Assembly (NCBI GenBank): GCA_014190575.1 | Contig: BJGQ01000026.1 | Coordinates: 1 to 46,638, forward strand | Source of the DNA: Bacteroidota bacterium | Lineage (GTDB): Bacteria; Bacteroidota; Bacteroidia; Chitinophagales; UBA10324 | Direction of reading: 5' to 3' | DNA: 46,638 nucleotides | Shown: positions 17,302 through 25,721 of the stretch, one piece after another | Layout of the letters: every line of letters begins with the position of its first letter | How positions within the stretch are numbered: position 1 is the first letter of the stretch | Program-made: the position numbers and the translations under genes | The notes under the pieces: model-generated | What the model saw: only the letters and a program-made list of their open reading frames with translations | What the model was told of the DNA's origin: nothing | The model's database searches: none

Positions 17302-18601
17302 ATTTAATAAGCACTTTATCCACTCTGTGGCCATCCATATCCATCACTTCAAAATGATATTTTTTAAATTCAAAACTGTCTGCCTCTTTTGGAATTTTTC
17401 CTAAGTGGTGCATTACAAAACCGCCAACAGTTGTGTAAGCACCGGTATCTGTATCAGCAATTTCTTCAATTCCGATTAACTCAATGCAACGATCAATTTG
17501 CATTAAGCCATCAATTAACCAGCTACCGTCTTTTCGGCGCACAGCCATTTGTTCATCATCAGTCGAATCAATTGGCAAGTCACCAACAATCGATTCCATA
17601 ATATCATGCAATGAAACTATTCCTTCGAGCGAACCATATTCATTCACGATTAAGCCAGTATGTGAATGAGTCTTCTTAAAAGTTTCTAATAATTCTAATG
17701 CAGGCATTGTTTCCGGAAAAAATACAGGTGGTTTTAACAATGATTTTAAATCCAGTTTTTTCTTTTCAGCCAATTGAGTAAAAATATCTTTTATGTAAAC
17801 CATGCCTAAAACTTTATCCAGTTCTTTATCGCAAACCGGAAAACTTGAATGCACACTTGCGCTTAAATGTTTTAACAAATCATCTTCTTCAATTTCAATA
17901 TCCACCCAAATGATTTCACTTCTATGTGTCATTAACGAATTTACTTTTCTATCTCCGATCCGAATAATTCCACGCATCATATCCGATTCTTGCTTCTCCA
18001 AAATTCCATGTTGCGAACCCTGATCAATCATATGATGCAACTCCTCTTCAGTTACAGTGTGCGCAATATTGGTTTTAATCATTAATATTTTTAAAACCAT
18101 TTTAGTAGAGAATTGTAAAAACAGTGCAATTGGTTTTGCAATCCAACCCATCACCTGAATAATGGGAGCAAAAAACATAGCAACTTTTTCCGGATAATTT
18201 ATCCCTAAAGTTTTAGGAACTAATTCACCTAATAATAAACTCAGGTAAGTAGTGAGTGAAACAATTGTCGCGATTCCTAAAAAGTCAGCGTATTCTTTTA
18301 ACGAATCATATTGCTGAAAAAATTGTGCGAGGTGATGCGCGATTGAAGTACCTCCATAAGTTGCAGCAATAAAACTGATGAGTGTAATATAAATCTGAAC
18401 AACTGATAAAAACTGTTGTGGTTTTTCCATCAGTTTTAGCGCAACCTTCGCTCCCATTCTTCCTTGCTTGGCCGATTTTTCCAAGCGAGCTTTTCGTGAA
18501 GATATCAATGCAATTTCAGCAAGAACAAAAGCGCCGCTTATGCAAATAAGTAAAAGGACTAATAATAATTCAGTAAGCAATTTTGAAAATATTTTCAACA
18601 A
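17288..18601 (-). CDS. CNNM/CorC-type transporter (hemolysin-family protein)
   Basis: 437 residues. N-terminal DUF21/CNNM membrane domain about 1-200 with four hydrophobic helices and the family marks LAEIALISSRKARLEK, ISFIAATYGG and LLLGELVPKTLGI. A CBS-domain pair lies at about 215-345 (MTHRSEIIWVD, GMVYIKDIF, GIVSLHDIMESIVGDL), followed by a CorC/HlyC FAD-like C-terminal domain about 355-437 (WLIDGLMQIDR, YTTVGGFVMHHLGKIP). Family members move or regulate Mg2+ or Co2+ at the inner membrane. Complete and normal length. Confidence 0.93.
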   Translation of the reverse strand: MLKIFSKLLTELLLVLLLICISGAFVLAEIALISSRKARLEKSAKQGRMGAKVALKLMEKPQQFLSVVQIYITLISFIAATYGGTSIAHHLAQFFQQYDSLKEYADFLGIATIVSLTTYLSLLLGELVPKTLGINYPEKVAMFFAPIIQVMGWIAKPIALFLQFSTKMVLKILMIKTNIAHTVTEEELHHMIDQGSQHGILEKQESDMMRGIIRIGDRKVNSLMTHRSEIIWVDIEIEEDDLLKHLSASVHSSFPVCDKELDKVLGMVYIKDIFTQLAEKKKLDLKSLLKPPVFFPETMPALELLETFKKTHSHTGLIVNEYGSLEGIVSLHDIMESIVGDLPIDSTDDEQMAVRRKDGSWLIDGLMQIDRCIELIGIEEIADTDTGAYTTVGGFVMHHLGKIPKEADSFEFKKYHFEVMDMDGHRVDKVLIKFMDL

Positions 18602-18912
18602 AAATACTCAAGAGAAAAACGAATTGCTTAAAAGAATTAAACCATTTAAATATTCGTTGAAGTTGATTCTGAACAATTATTTATTGCGAGAAAAAAAAAT
18701 GGCATTATGAAAAGATTAACATTTCGTTAATAATTTACCTTTTAAATTTTCCATACTTTAAAAAGTATCATTCATCGGAAAATTAGTACTGTTAAATTAA
18801 AATTCAGTTTCTTCGGGTTTCTTAAAAAAAACAGGTGTAGAAAGATTAGTAAATACGCTTATTTTTAATGCAGAAAATTCAAATACTTTTTAAATTTTTT
18901 AAATAATTCCCC
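18602..18912. other. AT-rich intergenic region without a recognised gene
   Basis: 311 bp upstream of both the CNNM gene (minus) and the chimeric pseudogene (plus). Contains a small TTAAC/GTTAA inverted repeat at 18716-18730 and A- and T-runs. No ORF with coding character, RNA gene or clear promoter pair was seen. Confidence 0.5.
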
Positions 18913-19050
18913 ATGAAACAATTCCGATTAACATCAATCTTCTACAATCTTTTGATTGCATGTATTTTTTTGCTATTGATAAGAACTGAAAATGTCAATG
19001 GGCAAACGCCAACAATTAATCAATATGTTTTATTCTCCGGCAACTGGTAG
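18913..19050 (+). pseudogene. 5' remnant of a secreted-protein gene
   Basis: Short reading frame of 45 codons ending in TAG at 19048-19050. Residues 1-31 form a good signal peptide (NLLIACIFLLLIR, cleavage near VNGQ), and the mature start TPTINQYVLFSGNW resembles N-termini of secreted Bacteroidota surface proteins rather than a cyclase. It then runs into sequence whose meaningful frame is the cyclase fragment that follows. This looks like the start of one gene joined by deletion to the end of another, or an assembly join. Confidence 0.6.
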
Positions 19051-19520
19051 ATGAAATTAATTATTGCTACAGCGAGTTCGATCGGATTATTACGAGGCAT
19101 GGCATTGAAAAAATAAAAACCATTGGCGACAGTTACATGTGTGTTGGCGGATTACCTGTTCCAAATGAAACACATGCTTCAGATGTGGTTAGTGCAGGAT
19201 TGGAAATGCAGCAGTTTATTATTCTTCACAAACAGGAAAGAATTAAAAACGGATTACCGTATTTCGATTTGCGATTAGGAATTCATACCGGAAATGTGGT
19301 AGCCGGAATTGTAGGTATAAAAAAATTCGCATATGATATCTGGGGCGATACAGTAAATACTGCATCCCGGATGGAAAGCAGCGGACAGATTGAAAAAGTA
19401 AATATTTCAGGCACCACTTATAATTTAATAAAAGATAAATTCACCTGCACACATCGAGGTAAAATTGAAGCGAAGAATAAAGGGCAGATAGATATGTACT
19501 TTGTTGTGAGTGCCAATTAA
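19020..19520 (+). pseudogene. class III adenylate/guanylate cyclase, C-terminal fragment
   Basis: The cyclase-like frame becomes recognisable near 19041 (QLVDEINYCYSEFDRI) and runs to the stop at 19518-19520. Conserved parts of the catalytic domain: IKTIGDSYMCVGG with the second metal Asp, LRLGIHTGNVVAGIVG, and YDIWGDTVNTASRMES with the transition-state Asn and Arg. The first metal strand (normally LFxDIxGFT) and all N-terminal sensor parts are missing, and no conventional start precedes the homology, so it should be inactive. The ATG at 19137 would give a 127-residue product. Upstream the frame closes at a TAA (19017-19019). Confidence 0.85.
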
Positions 19521-19563
19521 AAAAATTCCTATAGAATTCCAGTATCGGCAGGTCGAAGGCTGA

Positions 19564-20157
19564 TTATTTATTTATCAGCACTAGTTCTTTAAGTCGTTGC
19601 AGGTGTTCACCTTTTTTATTAGCTCTGTTCGAAATAGCAGTCGCTGTCCAGTAATGATGCGATTGTAAAAATTCTATTTGCAATTTATTCCACTCTTTTT
19701 CATCAATGGTTTTCCCCATTGCATTTAATTCCTGCAATAATTTATTTCCGATTACAATAAAATTATCGTGACCTAAATAATTCAAATCAGCATCGCATAA
19801 TATTTTCTCTAAATGAGTTTCCGGTTGCTGTGGCATTTTGGTTTTCATAATCAGTTTGCAAATAATTTCAATCTGTAAACTGTTGTAATCAAACCTTGGC
19901 AAAACTTCTCTTGCAATCGTACACGCTTCTTCTTCCGTATTTTTTTCATACACATTCAGGAAACCGGTATCGTGATACAATGCTGCGGTTTTAAGCAATA
20001 GCAAGTCATCTTCATCCTGAATATTTTCATCCTTAGCAATTTCAACAGCAGCCTTTAAAACTCCCATTGTGTGAGCATAACTATGATAAAATAACAGCGG
20101 CGAAAGTTGAGTCTTTAAAACTTCCTGTATGTAATTGCTTGCCTTTTCGAATTCCAT
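19564..20157 (-). CDS. HD-domain hydrolase
   Basis: 197-residue cytosolic protein with an HD phosphohydrolase fold. Metal ligands are visible: YHSYAHT (His25/His29), ALYHDTG (His62-Asp63, the HD pair) and CDADLNYLG (Asp122/Asp124). Such proteins dephosphorylate nucleotides or act as phosphodiesterases; the substrate cannot be read here. It is convergent with the cyclase fragment, ending 44 bp from it, so a link to cyclic-nucleotide turnover is possible but unproven. The ATG at 20157 gives a full-length domain. Confidence 0.85.
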   Translation of the reverse strand: MEFEKASNYIQEVLKTQLSPLLFYHSYAHTMGVLKAAVEIAKDENIQDEDDLLLLKTAALYHDTGFLNVYEKNTEEEACTIAREVLPRFDYNSLQIEIICKLIMKTKMPQQPETHLEKILCDADLNYLGHDNFIVIGNKLLQELNAMGKTIDEKEWNKLQIEFLQSHHYWTATAISNRANKKGEHLQRLKELVLINK

Positions 20158-20341
20158 ATTTTAACCGTTGCTAAAATAATCATCGACTTCATATTTAAAA
20201 CAAGATTACAAAATAAAGTATCAATAATTTCAAAATTGTAGCATTTTCCAATCCCCCTTTTTATAGCTACTGTTAATAATTTTCATTTGAATTATTTTAT
20301 CTGCATTTCATTTCTGTTTTTGTCCAAACACAATAACAATC

Positions 20342-21211
20342 ATGCTGAAACAAATTTTTAATTCAATTCTTTTATCTGCCTTTGTTTTATTTCAGTTTTC
20401 TTCATGCAATAACAGCAGTACTGAAAACAAAACCGTTAATGTTGATTCTTCTTTGGCTGATTCAAATCGGATTGATTCATTAAGTGCTGAAAAAAAACAA
20501 TCAATTGAATTCAAATTTTCAATGACAGAAGCAAATCTTCCATCGCCATTTGAAATCGTAAATGACATATACAGTTACAAAGCACCTTTCAAAGTTGAAT
20601 TACTGAATCCTTCTAGTAATGTAGGAAATTATATTTCTTCATTTAAACAAGAAATTAATTATGGTGTTTATAGTATTGATTTATCCTACATAAATTTTTA
20701 TGGACAGAATCAGGAGTTGTTGAATTATTATTCTGCCACTAAAAAGATTGCAAAGGAATTAAACATCAACCAGGCATTTGATCTATTTGCTAATCGTTTC
20801 AGTCAGAATTCATCTAACAAAGATTCAGTTATCGCATTGATTGACCATGCATTTGCTGAGACAGATAATTATCTAAAAAAAAACGAGCGTTACCTTGCAG
20901 CAAGTCATGTGCTTGCAGGTGCGCTAATAGAAATAAATTATCTGAGTCTTAATTTAATTCGTGATGTTCCGAAAACTGCTGAGAATCAAAAGCTGTTTGA
21001 TAAAGTTTATAATCAAAAATTATACATCTACCACCTGATAAATTTATATAAAGAATATACTGATAAAGATTCAAAAGATTTAATGTCAAGTTTGGAGAAA
21101 TTAAAAAAATCGTATGACGATTTAATAAAATCAACCGACGATTATACCCCTGAAACCATTGACAAAACTATTGCAATGTTTAAAGTTGTCAGAGATAAGC
21201 TCATTAAATAA
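20342..21211 (+). CDS. lipoprotein of unknown function
   Basis: 289 residues. Lipoprotein signal peptide with FSSC, lipid Cys at residue 22, then a Ser/Asn-rich linker. The mature part is mostly helical and charged (about 75-289), with segments such as INYGVYSIDLSYINFY and YLAASHVLAGALIEINYLSLNLI that suggest a compact helical repeat fold. No named family was recognised, though it resembles conserved Bacteroidota hypothetical lipoproteins. It lies 72 bp upstream of the large ABC gene and may be co-transcribed with it. Confidence 0.7.
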   Translation: MLKQIFNSILLSAFVLFQFSSCNNSSTENKTVNVDSSLADSNRIDSLSAEKKQSIEFKFSMTEANLPSPFEIVNDIYSYKAPFKVELLNPSSNVGNYISSFKQEINYGVYSIDLSYINFYGQNQELLNYYSATKKIAKELNINQAFDLFANRFSQNSSNKDSVIALIDHAFAETDNYLKKNERYLAASHVLAGALIEINYLSLNLIRDVPKTAENQKLFDKVYNQKLYIYHLINLYKEYTDKDSKDLMSSLEKLKKSYDDLIKSTDDYTPETIDKTIAMFKVVRDKLIK

Positions 21212-21283
21212 TTTGAGCGAAGAATCAATCAGAAATTACATTTTATTTGGGCTGTCACGCTCAAGGATTAACTATCAGCAACA

Positions 21284-24200
21284 ATGAGCGATAAGATTTT
21301 AAAAGCCTTAATGCAATTGTTTGCTATTGTTGCAAACCGCGAAGAAGTCGGTACAAAGGGTCGTGATATAGTAGAACGGTTTTTAAAACGACAACTCAGC
21401 TCCAGTTTTGTTCAGCAGTATCTTATAACATTCGATACCTTTTTAGAACAACTCAGTGGAAAGTCTGAAGAAGGGAAAAACAGAAAAAGAATTTCGGTTA
21501 ACTCGGTTAAAGTTTTAAGAATATGTACCGATATAAACAAAGAACTTGATCACAAACAAAAAATCATTGTATTAATCCGGTTGCTCGAATATGTAAGAGC
21601 ATCTGCTCTTGAAATAAACGAACAACACCTGGAATTTTTAAAAACAGTTGCCGAAGTATTTTCTATTGACGAAATAAGTTATGATAATTGCCTTTACCTA
21701 ACCGGAATCACTTTAACCAAATTACCGCATTCCGAAAATCTATTTTTATTAATTGATAAGAATAGTTCTACCGCTGATAAATCGTTTCACATTCAGAAAG
21801 AAAATTTATCTGGCGAAATTCTTTTTCTCTTTTTTAAAGAACTCAATTTTTTTGTTTTCAGATACAATGGAAGCGACCAGTTATTTTTAAATGGAAGAGC
21901 AATAGTTCCGAATGCTGTTGGAGTGGTTGATGTGTTTGAACAAGGTTCAGTTATCAGAGGAAACAAACTAAATTCTGTTTTTTATAATGATATTCTTCAT
22001 CAGTTTATCGGCAGTGAAATTTCAAAACAAATTTTATTTGAAGTAAAAGAGTTGGGCTATTCGTTCCGCAACAATAAAATTGGATTACACGATTTAACTT
22101 TCACTGCTTCATCCGGAAACCTGGTGAGCATTATGGGAAATAGTGGAGCTGGAAAAACCACTTTACTTACATTATTAAATGGAAGTATAAAACCAAGCAA
22201 AGGAAAAATTTTAATAAACGGAACCGATTTACATTCAAACAAAAACAACCTGCATGTATGGATCGGGAATATTCCGCAGGATGATTTGCTGATTGAAGAA
22301 TTGACTGTGTTTCAGAATTTATTTTTCAGTGCAAAACTTTATTTCGGCAAACTCAGCAACGAAGAAATTGAACAGAAAGTAAATGAATGCCTGATTTCAC
22401 TCGGACTTTTTGAATCAAAAGATTTAACTGTTGGTGACCCGTTGAATAAATTTATAAGTGGCGGACAGCGCAAGCGATTGAACATTGCATTGGAATTAAT
22501 TCGTCAGCCTGAAATTTTATTTGTTGATGAACCTACCTCAGGTCTCTCATCAAACGATGCGGAGAATGTGATGGATTTGTTAAAGCATCTTTCACTTTCT
22601 GGAAAGTTGGTTTTCGTGGTAATCCATCAACCATCATCTGATATATTTAAACTGTTTGATAAATTATTGTTGCTTGATACAGGAGGCTATCCGATATTTT
22701 ATGGTAACCCGGTTGACTCCCTCTCCTACTTTAAGCAGCAAATGAATTATGTTGATTTCGATAGCAGCGAGTGTGTGGAATGCGGCAACATTAATCCTGA
22801 AGAGAATTTTAAAATCATAGAATCGAAAACCGTTGATGAATATGGTCGGTCAACAAGCGAACGAAAGATTTCTTCACCAGAATGGTATCGTTTGTTCAAT
22901 GAAAATTTTGTAAAAAAAGAATCTGGTAAAAAAAGTATTTATTCTCAAATTGCGTCTCCGGTTTCAAAAGTTTCAAGTGCATTCATTCAATACCTTGTTT
23001 ATTTCAAACGAAATTTTTTAGCAAAAATCAATAACCGACAATACCTGGCCATCACTTTAATTGAAGGCCCATTACTAGCAATGATTTTGGCTGTGGCACT
23101 CCGTGCACATGCACCAGGCGAAGAATATAGATTTGGAAATAACCCAAACATTCCGGTTTACATATTCATTTGCACAATCGTTGCTTTGTTTCTAGGATTA
23201 ATTGTTAGTGCAGAAGAAATTATTCATGATAAAAAAATATTGAAGCGAGAATCGTTTTTACGATTGAGCCGCAGCAGTTATCTGTTTTCAAAAATCTCTT
23301 TTCTTTTTATAGTTTCTGTATTGCAAACATTCATGTTCTTGTTAGTTGGAAATTTAATTTTAGGTGTATCGAATTTATTTTTTGATTACTGGTTGGTACT
23401 TTTTTCAGTTTCATGCTTTGCAAATGTGTTGGGTTTAAATATTTCTTCTGGGTTAAAAACAAGAGTTGCTGTTTATATTTTAATTCCATTTTTAGTTATT
23501 CCGCAAATTATGCTTAGTGGTGTGATGGTGAAGTTTGAAGATTTAAGCCCTGCTGTAAGCAGTCAGTCAAAGGTTCCGTTCATTGGAAATATCATGGCAT
23601 CGCGCTGGGCATTTGAAGCATTAGCAGTTGACCAGTTTAAAAATAACGATTACGAAAAACCATATTTTGAGTTTGATAAAATAATGAGCAATAAATCATA
23701 TCGTACTGATTTGTGGATTGGCATTATGCAAACACAATTACGCAATGCAGAGATGTTTGTTCACTCACATAAATCATCAAACGATTCGTTGAAATTAATT
23801 TCTTCATTTATTAAAAATGAATTTCAGGATTTACATGACGAATACCCCAAACTACCTATTCATAATATTACCCAATTAGATATGGTTTCCAATCAGGAAT
23901 TTTTTATTCTATGCAACCACAATATGGACAGCATAAATAAATATTTAATCAAAGAATACAACAATGCAAGTGAAAAGAAGCAACAATTACTTGATGTGCA
24001 GATTCAGAAAACTGGAGATGATCAATTGTTCGTTGCATTTAAAGAAAAACACTACAACGACAAGTTGGAGGAATTTGTAAAAAACACAACAGGCCTGACA
24101 AAAATATTAATTGCAGAAAATAAAATTATCCGCCGCTTTGACCCTGTATTTATAAATGCGTCATCTAAAGGAATGTTTTCAGCTCCGTTTTTCTCCTATT

Positions 24201-24325
24201 CAAAATCTTTCTTTGGAATGGAGATGGATACTTTTTGGTTTAACATAATTGTACTTTGGCTAATGACCATTGCACTTTATGTCACATTGTATTTTGATTG
24301 GCTTCGAAAAATACTTGAACGATAA
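21284..24325 (+). CDS. ABCG-like ABC transporter (fused ATPase-permease) with TerB-like N-terminus
   Basis: 1013-residue fused half-transporter. Residues 1-135: helical TerB-like domain (LMQLFAIVANREEVGTKGRD...FSIDEISYD). Residues 150-245: small beta-rich region with an FHA-like look. ATPase about 250-480: Walker A GNSGAGKTTLL (Lys291), Q-loop Gln332, signature ISGGQRKRLN at 391-400, Walker B ILFVDEPTSG with Glu416, H-loop His448. A Cys-rich ECVECG segment follows near 496, then an ABC-2/ABCG-type membrane domain with six helices (about 590-760), a long soluble loop and a final helix near 990. Substrate unknown. Convergent with siaC, 4 bp apart; gene neighbourhood suggests control by the Sia module. 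Confidence 0.87.
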   Translation: MSDKILKALMQLFAIVANREEVGTKGRDIVERFLKRQLSSSFVQQYLITFDTFLEQLSGKSEEGKNRKRISVNSVKVLRICTDINKELDHKQKIIVLIRLLEYVRASALEINEQHLEFLKTVAEVFSIDEISYDNCLYLTGITLTKLPHSENLFLLIDKNSSTADKSFHIQKENLSGEILFLFFKELNFFVFRYNGSDQLFLNGRAIVPNAVGVVDVFEQGSVIRGNKLNSVFYNDILHQFIGSEISKQILFEVKELGYSFRNNKIGLHDLTFTASSGNLVSIMGNSGAGKTTLLTLLNGSIKPSKGKILINGTDLHSNKNNLHVWIGNIPQDDLLIEELTVFQNLFFSAKLYFGKLSNEEIEQKVNECLISLGLFESKDLTVGDPLNKFISGGQRKRLNIALELIRQPEILFVDEPTSGLSSNDAENVMDLLKHLSLSGKLVFVVIHQPSSDIFKLFDKLLLLDTGGYPIFYGNPVDSLSYFKQQMNYVDFDSSECVECGNINPEENFKIIESKTVDEYGRSTSERKISSPEWYRLFNENFVKKESGKKSIYSQIASPVSKVSSAFIQYLVYFKRNFLAKINNRQYLAITLIEGPLLAMILAVALRAHAPGEEYRFGNNPNIPVYIFICTIVALFLGLIVSAEEIIHDKKILKRESFLRLSRSSYLFSKISFLFIVSVLQTFMFLLVGNLILGVSNLFFDYWLVLFSVSCFANVLGLNISSGLKTRVAVYILIPFLVIPQIMLSGVMVKFEDLSPAVSSQSKVPFIGNIMASRWAFEALAVDQFKNNDYEKPYFEFDKIMSNKSYRTDLWIGIMQTQLRNAEMFVHSHKSSNDSLKLISSFIKNEFQDLHDEYPKLPIHNITQLDMVSNQEFFILCNHNMDSINKYLIKEYNNASEKKQQLLDVQIQKTGDDQLFVAFKEKHYNDKLEEFVKNTTGLTKILIAENKIIRRFDPVFINASSKGMFSAPFFSYSKSFFGMEMDTFWFNIIVLWLMTIALYVTLYFDWLRKILER

Positions 24326-24329
24326 GCGA

Positions 24330-24710
24330 TTATATTTTTATTAACCGAAAAGTTAAATCAACCAACGAATTATAATCATCGCCGGCTTCCATCATATCTT
24401 CATCATCGGCTTCGTAATGCCACAACACTTCTATATCACTTTTTCCTGCTTTTTTTATTGTCTCAAACTTTCTGAAAATATCCAGTAAACATTTTGATGA
24501 ACTGGTGTTAAAATATTCCAATTGAATTTTTATTTCGGTTTTAGTTGATGGCTTAGCAGCATAATTATCAATCCAACTATAAACCGGTTGATAAAAACCA
24601 ATGGAGTTTTCCGGAATTGATTTACCCGAAATTTCAACAGAACCTGTTTCGGAATAAAGTTTTATGGTTGGTGTTTTACCTGAACCCTCAATGATTAAAT
24701 TTTCTGTCAT
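24330..24710 (-). CDS. siaC: SiaC-family regulatory phosphoprotein (DUF1987)
   Basis: 126 residues from the ATG at 24710 (a TTG two codons upstream is less likely). The DUF1987 pattern is clear: IEGSGKTPTIKLYSETG near the start, SWIDNYAAKP, then the conserved LEYFNTSSSKCLL loop that holds the phosphorylatable Thr/Ser in SiaC-type anti-sigma-antagonist-like proteins, and the end VLWHYEADDEDMMEAG. In Pseudomonas the SiaB kinase phosphorylates SiaC and the SiaA PP2C phosphatase reverses it. Here siaC follows siaB by 15 bp on the same strand, consistent with one operon. What this SiaC controls in Bacteroidota is not established from the sequence. Confidence 0.9.
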   Translation of the reverse strand: MTENLIIEGSGKTPTIKLYSETGSVEISGKSIPENSIGFYQPVYSWIDNYAAKPSTKTEIKIQLEYFNTSSSKCLLDIFRKFETIKKAGKSDIEVLWHYEADDEDMMEAGDDYNSLVDLTFRLIKI

Positions 24711-24725
24711 AATCAATTTTATTTA

Positions 24726-25292
24726 TCAATTTATTTTAACTGCCAATGTAAAAAAAGAATAAGTATCGGTGAGTGGATGAAACTGATACTCTAATTTGTT
24801 TTCTGATTTGCGTGCCATATCAATGATTCCTAGTCCTGCTCCACCCTTCTCTGATAATTCTGAAGTGCTTAAACTGCCGAGATAAAATGCTTTGAGTTCC
24901 TGCGCATTCATTGCATTCACCTTTTCAATTCGCTGCTTTAATAATTCTAACTTTTCATTCAGAATAAAATTGCCGGTAAATACTCGATAAGAATTTTCTT
25001 CTCCACGCGCCATCATAAAAAGGCCACCTACATTTCCATTCAATAATTCATTGGCAGCATTGTTCTTAAATGATTCCATGTGATGAAATACATTTTGCAA
25101 GCATTCCACCAGTACATGAAATATTTTTTTTCTGCGCTTTGAATCTTCCACTTCCTTTTCCAATCGTGCTTCAATAATCTGATAAACAGCAGTCAATAAC
25201 TCTTGTGTTATATCACCCTTGTAAGAAAGGATTACATCATCCTTTTGCATTTCAGAATAAAAGGTATTGATATCAATTATGGTTTGCAACAA
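24726..25292 (-). CDS. siaB: SiaB-family protein kinase
   Basis: 188 residues. Kinase of the GHKL/anti-sigma-factor type that would phosphorylate SiaC. Visible: N-box-like VLVECLQNVFHHM at about 63-75 and G-box KGGAGLGIIDMARKS around 153-167, with the family signature DDVILSYKGDITQELL near the start. The frame has only TTG (25292 or the next codon) as conventional start; no ATG occurs before the conserved region. Divergent from the SiaA-like gene, with about 117 bp between starts, which must hold both promoters. Confidence 0.88.
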   Translation of the reverse strand: MLQTIIDINTFYSEMQKDDVILSYKGDITQELLTAVYQIIEARLEKEVEDSKRRKKIFHVLVECLQNVFHHMESFKNNAANELLNGNVGGLFMMARGEENSYRVFTGNFILNEKLELLKQRIEKVNAMNAQELKAFYLGSLSTSELSEKGGAGLGIIDMARKSENKLEYQFHPLTDTYSFFTLAVKIN

Positions 25293-25409
25293 CTCTGTTT
25301 TAATTTTTCAAATGTAAATAAATCTGTCATTCATTTGCTTTCCTGTACTAGTTTTTATAAATATACAAAACGGAATAAAGATTTATTCGCTCTCACAATT
25401 GTTTGCGTT

Positions 25410-25721
25410 ATGATAAATATATTGCGTGCGAAAATGACACCAGAATATTTAGCCGGCATTCTTCATCAAACAGATATTTTCAGCTTGGTTTCAATGGACA
25501 TGCTGAAGGAAATTATTCCTGAACTTACCATTCATTCTTTTCATAAAGATGATTTGATAATAAGTAAAGGAGAATCGGGTGATAAAATGTTTGTGTTGGT
25601 TTCGGGCAAAGCAAAAATTCACGACAAGGATCACATACTCGCTACAGTTGAATCCGGAACTTATTTCGGCGAGTTTTTTTATTCGATTCTGCACCAAGGT
25701 CGATGTCGGTTTCCGCATTGA
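25410..25721 (+). CDS. SiaA-like phosphatase, N-terminal fragment (cyclic-nucleotide-binding domain) before a frameshift
   Basis: First part of a gene split by a frameshift. From ATG 25410 (or 25434, MTPEYLAGIL) it encodes a cNMP-binding/CRP-type sensory domain: DIFSLVSMDMLKEIIPEL, the strand HSFHKDDLIISKGESGDKMFVLVSGKAKI and the phosphate-binding-cassette start GTYFGEF. Just after GEF the frame enters a T7 run at 25674-25680 and then reads nonsense (YSILHQGRCRFPH) to a stop. Adding one T restores GEFFLFDSAPRSMSVSAL, the expected cassette, in the frame of the following fragment. The upstream extension of this frame to 25203 overlaps siaB and is not coding. Probably one gene with the next entry. 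Confidence 0.85.
   Translation: MINILRAKMTPEYLAGILHQTDIFSLVSMDMLKEIIPELTIHSFHKDDLIISKGESGDKMFVLVSGKAKIHDKDHILATVESGTYFGEFFYSILHQGRCRFPH

Noticed and set aside
25203-25409. Upstream extension of the SiaA-like fragment
   Set aside because: It overlaps siaB in antisense and has no domain character; the cNMP domain starts near 25434.
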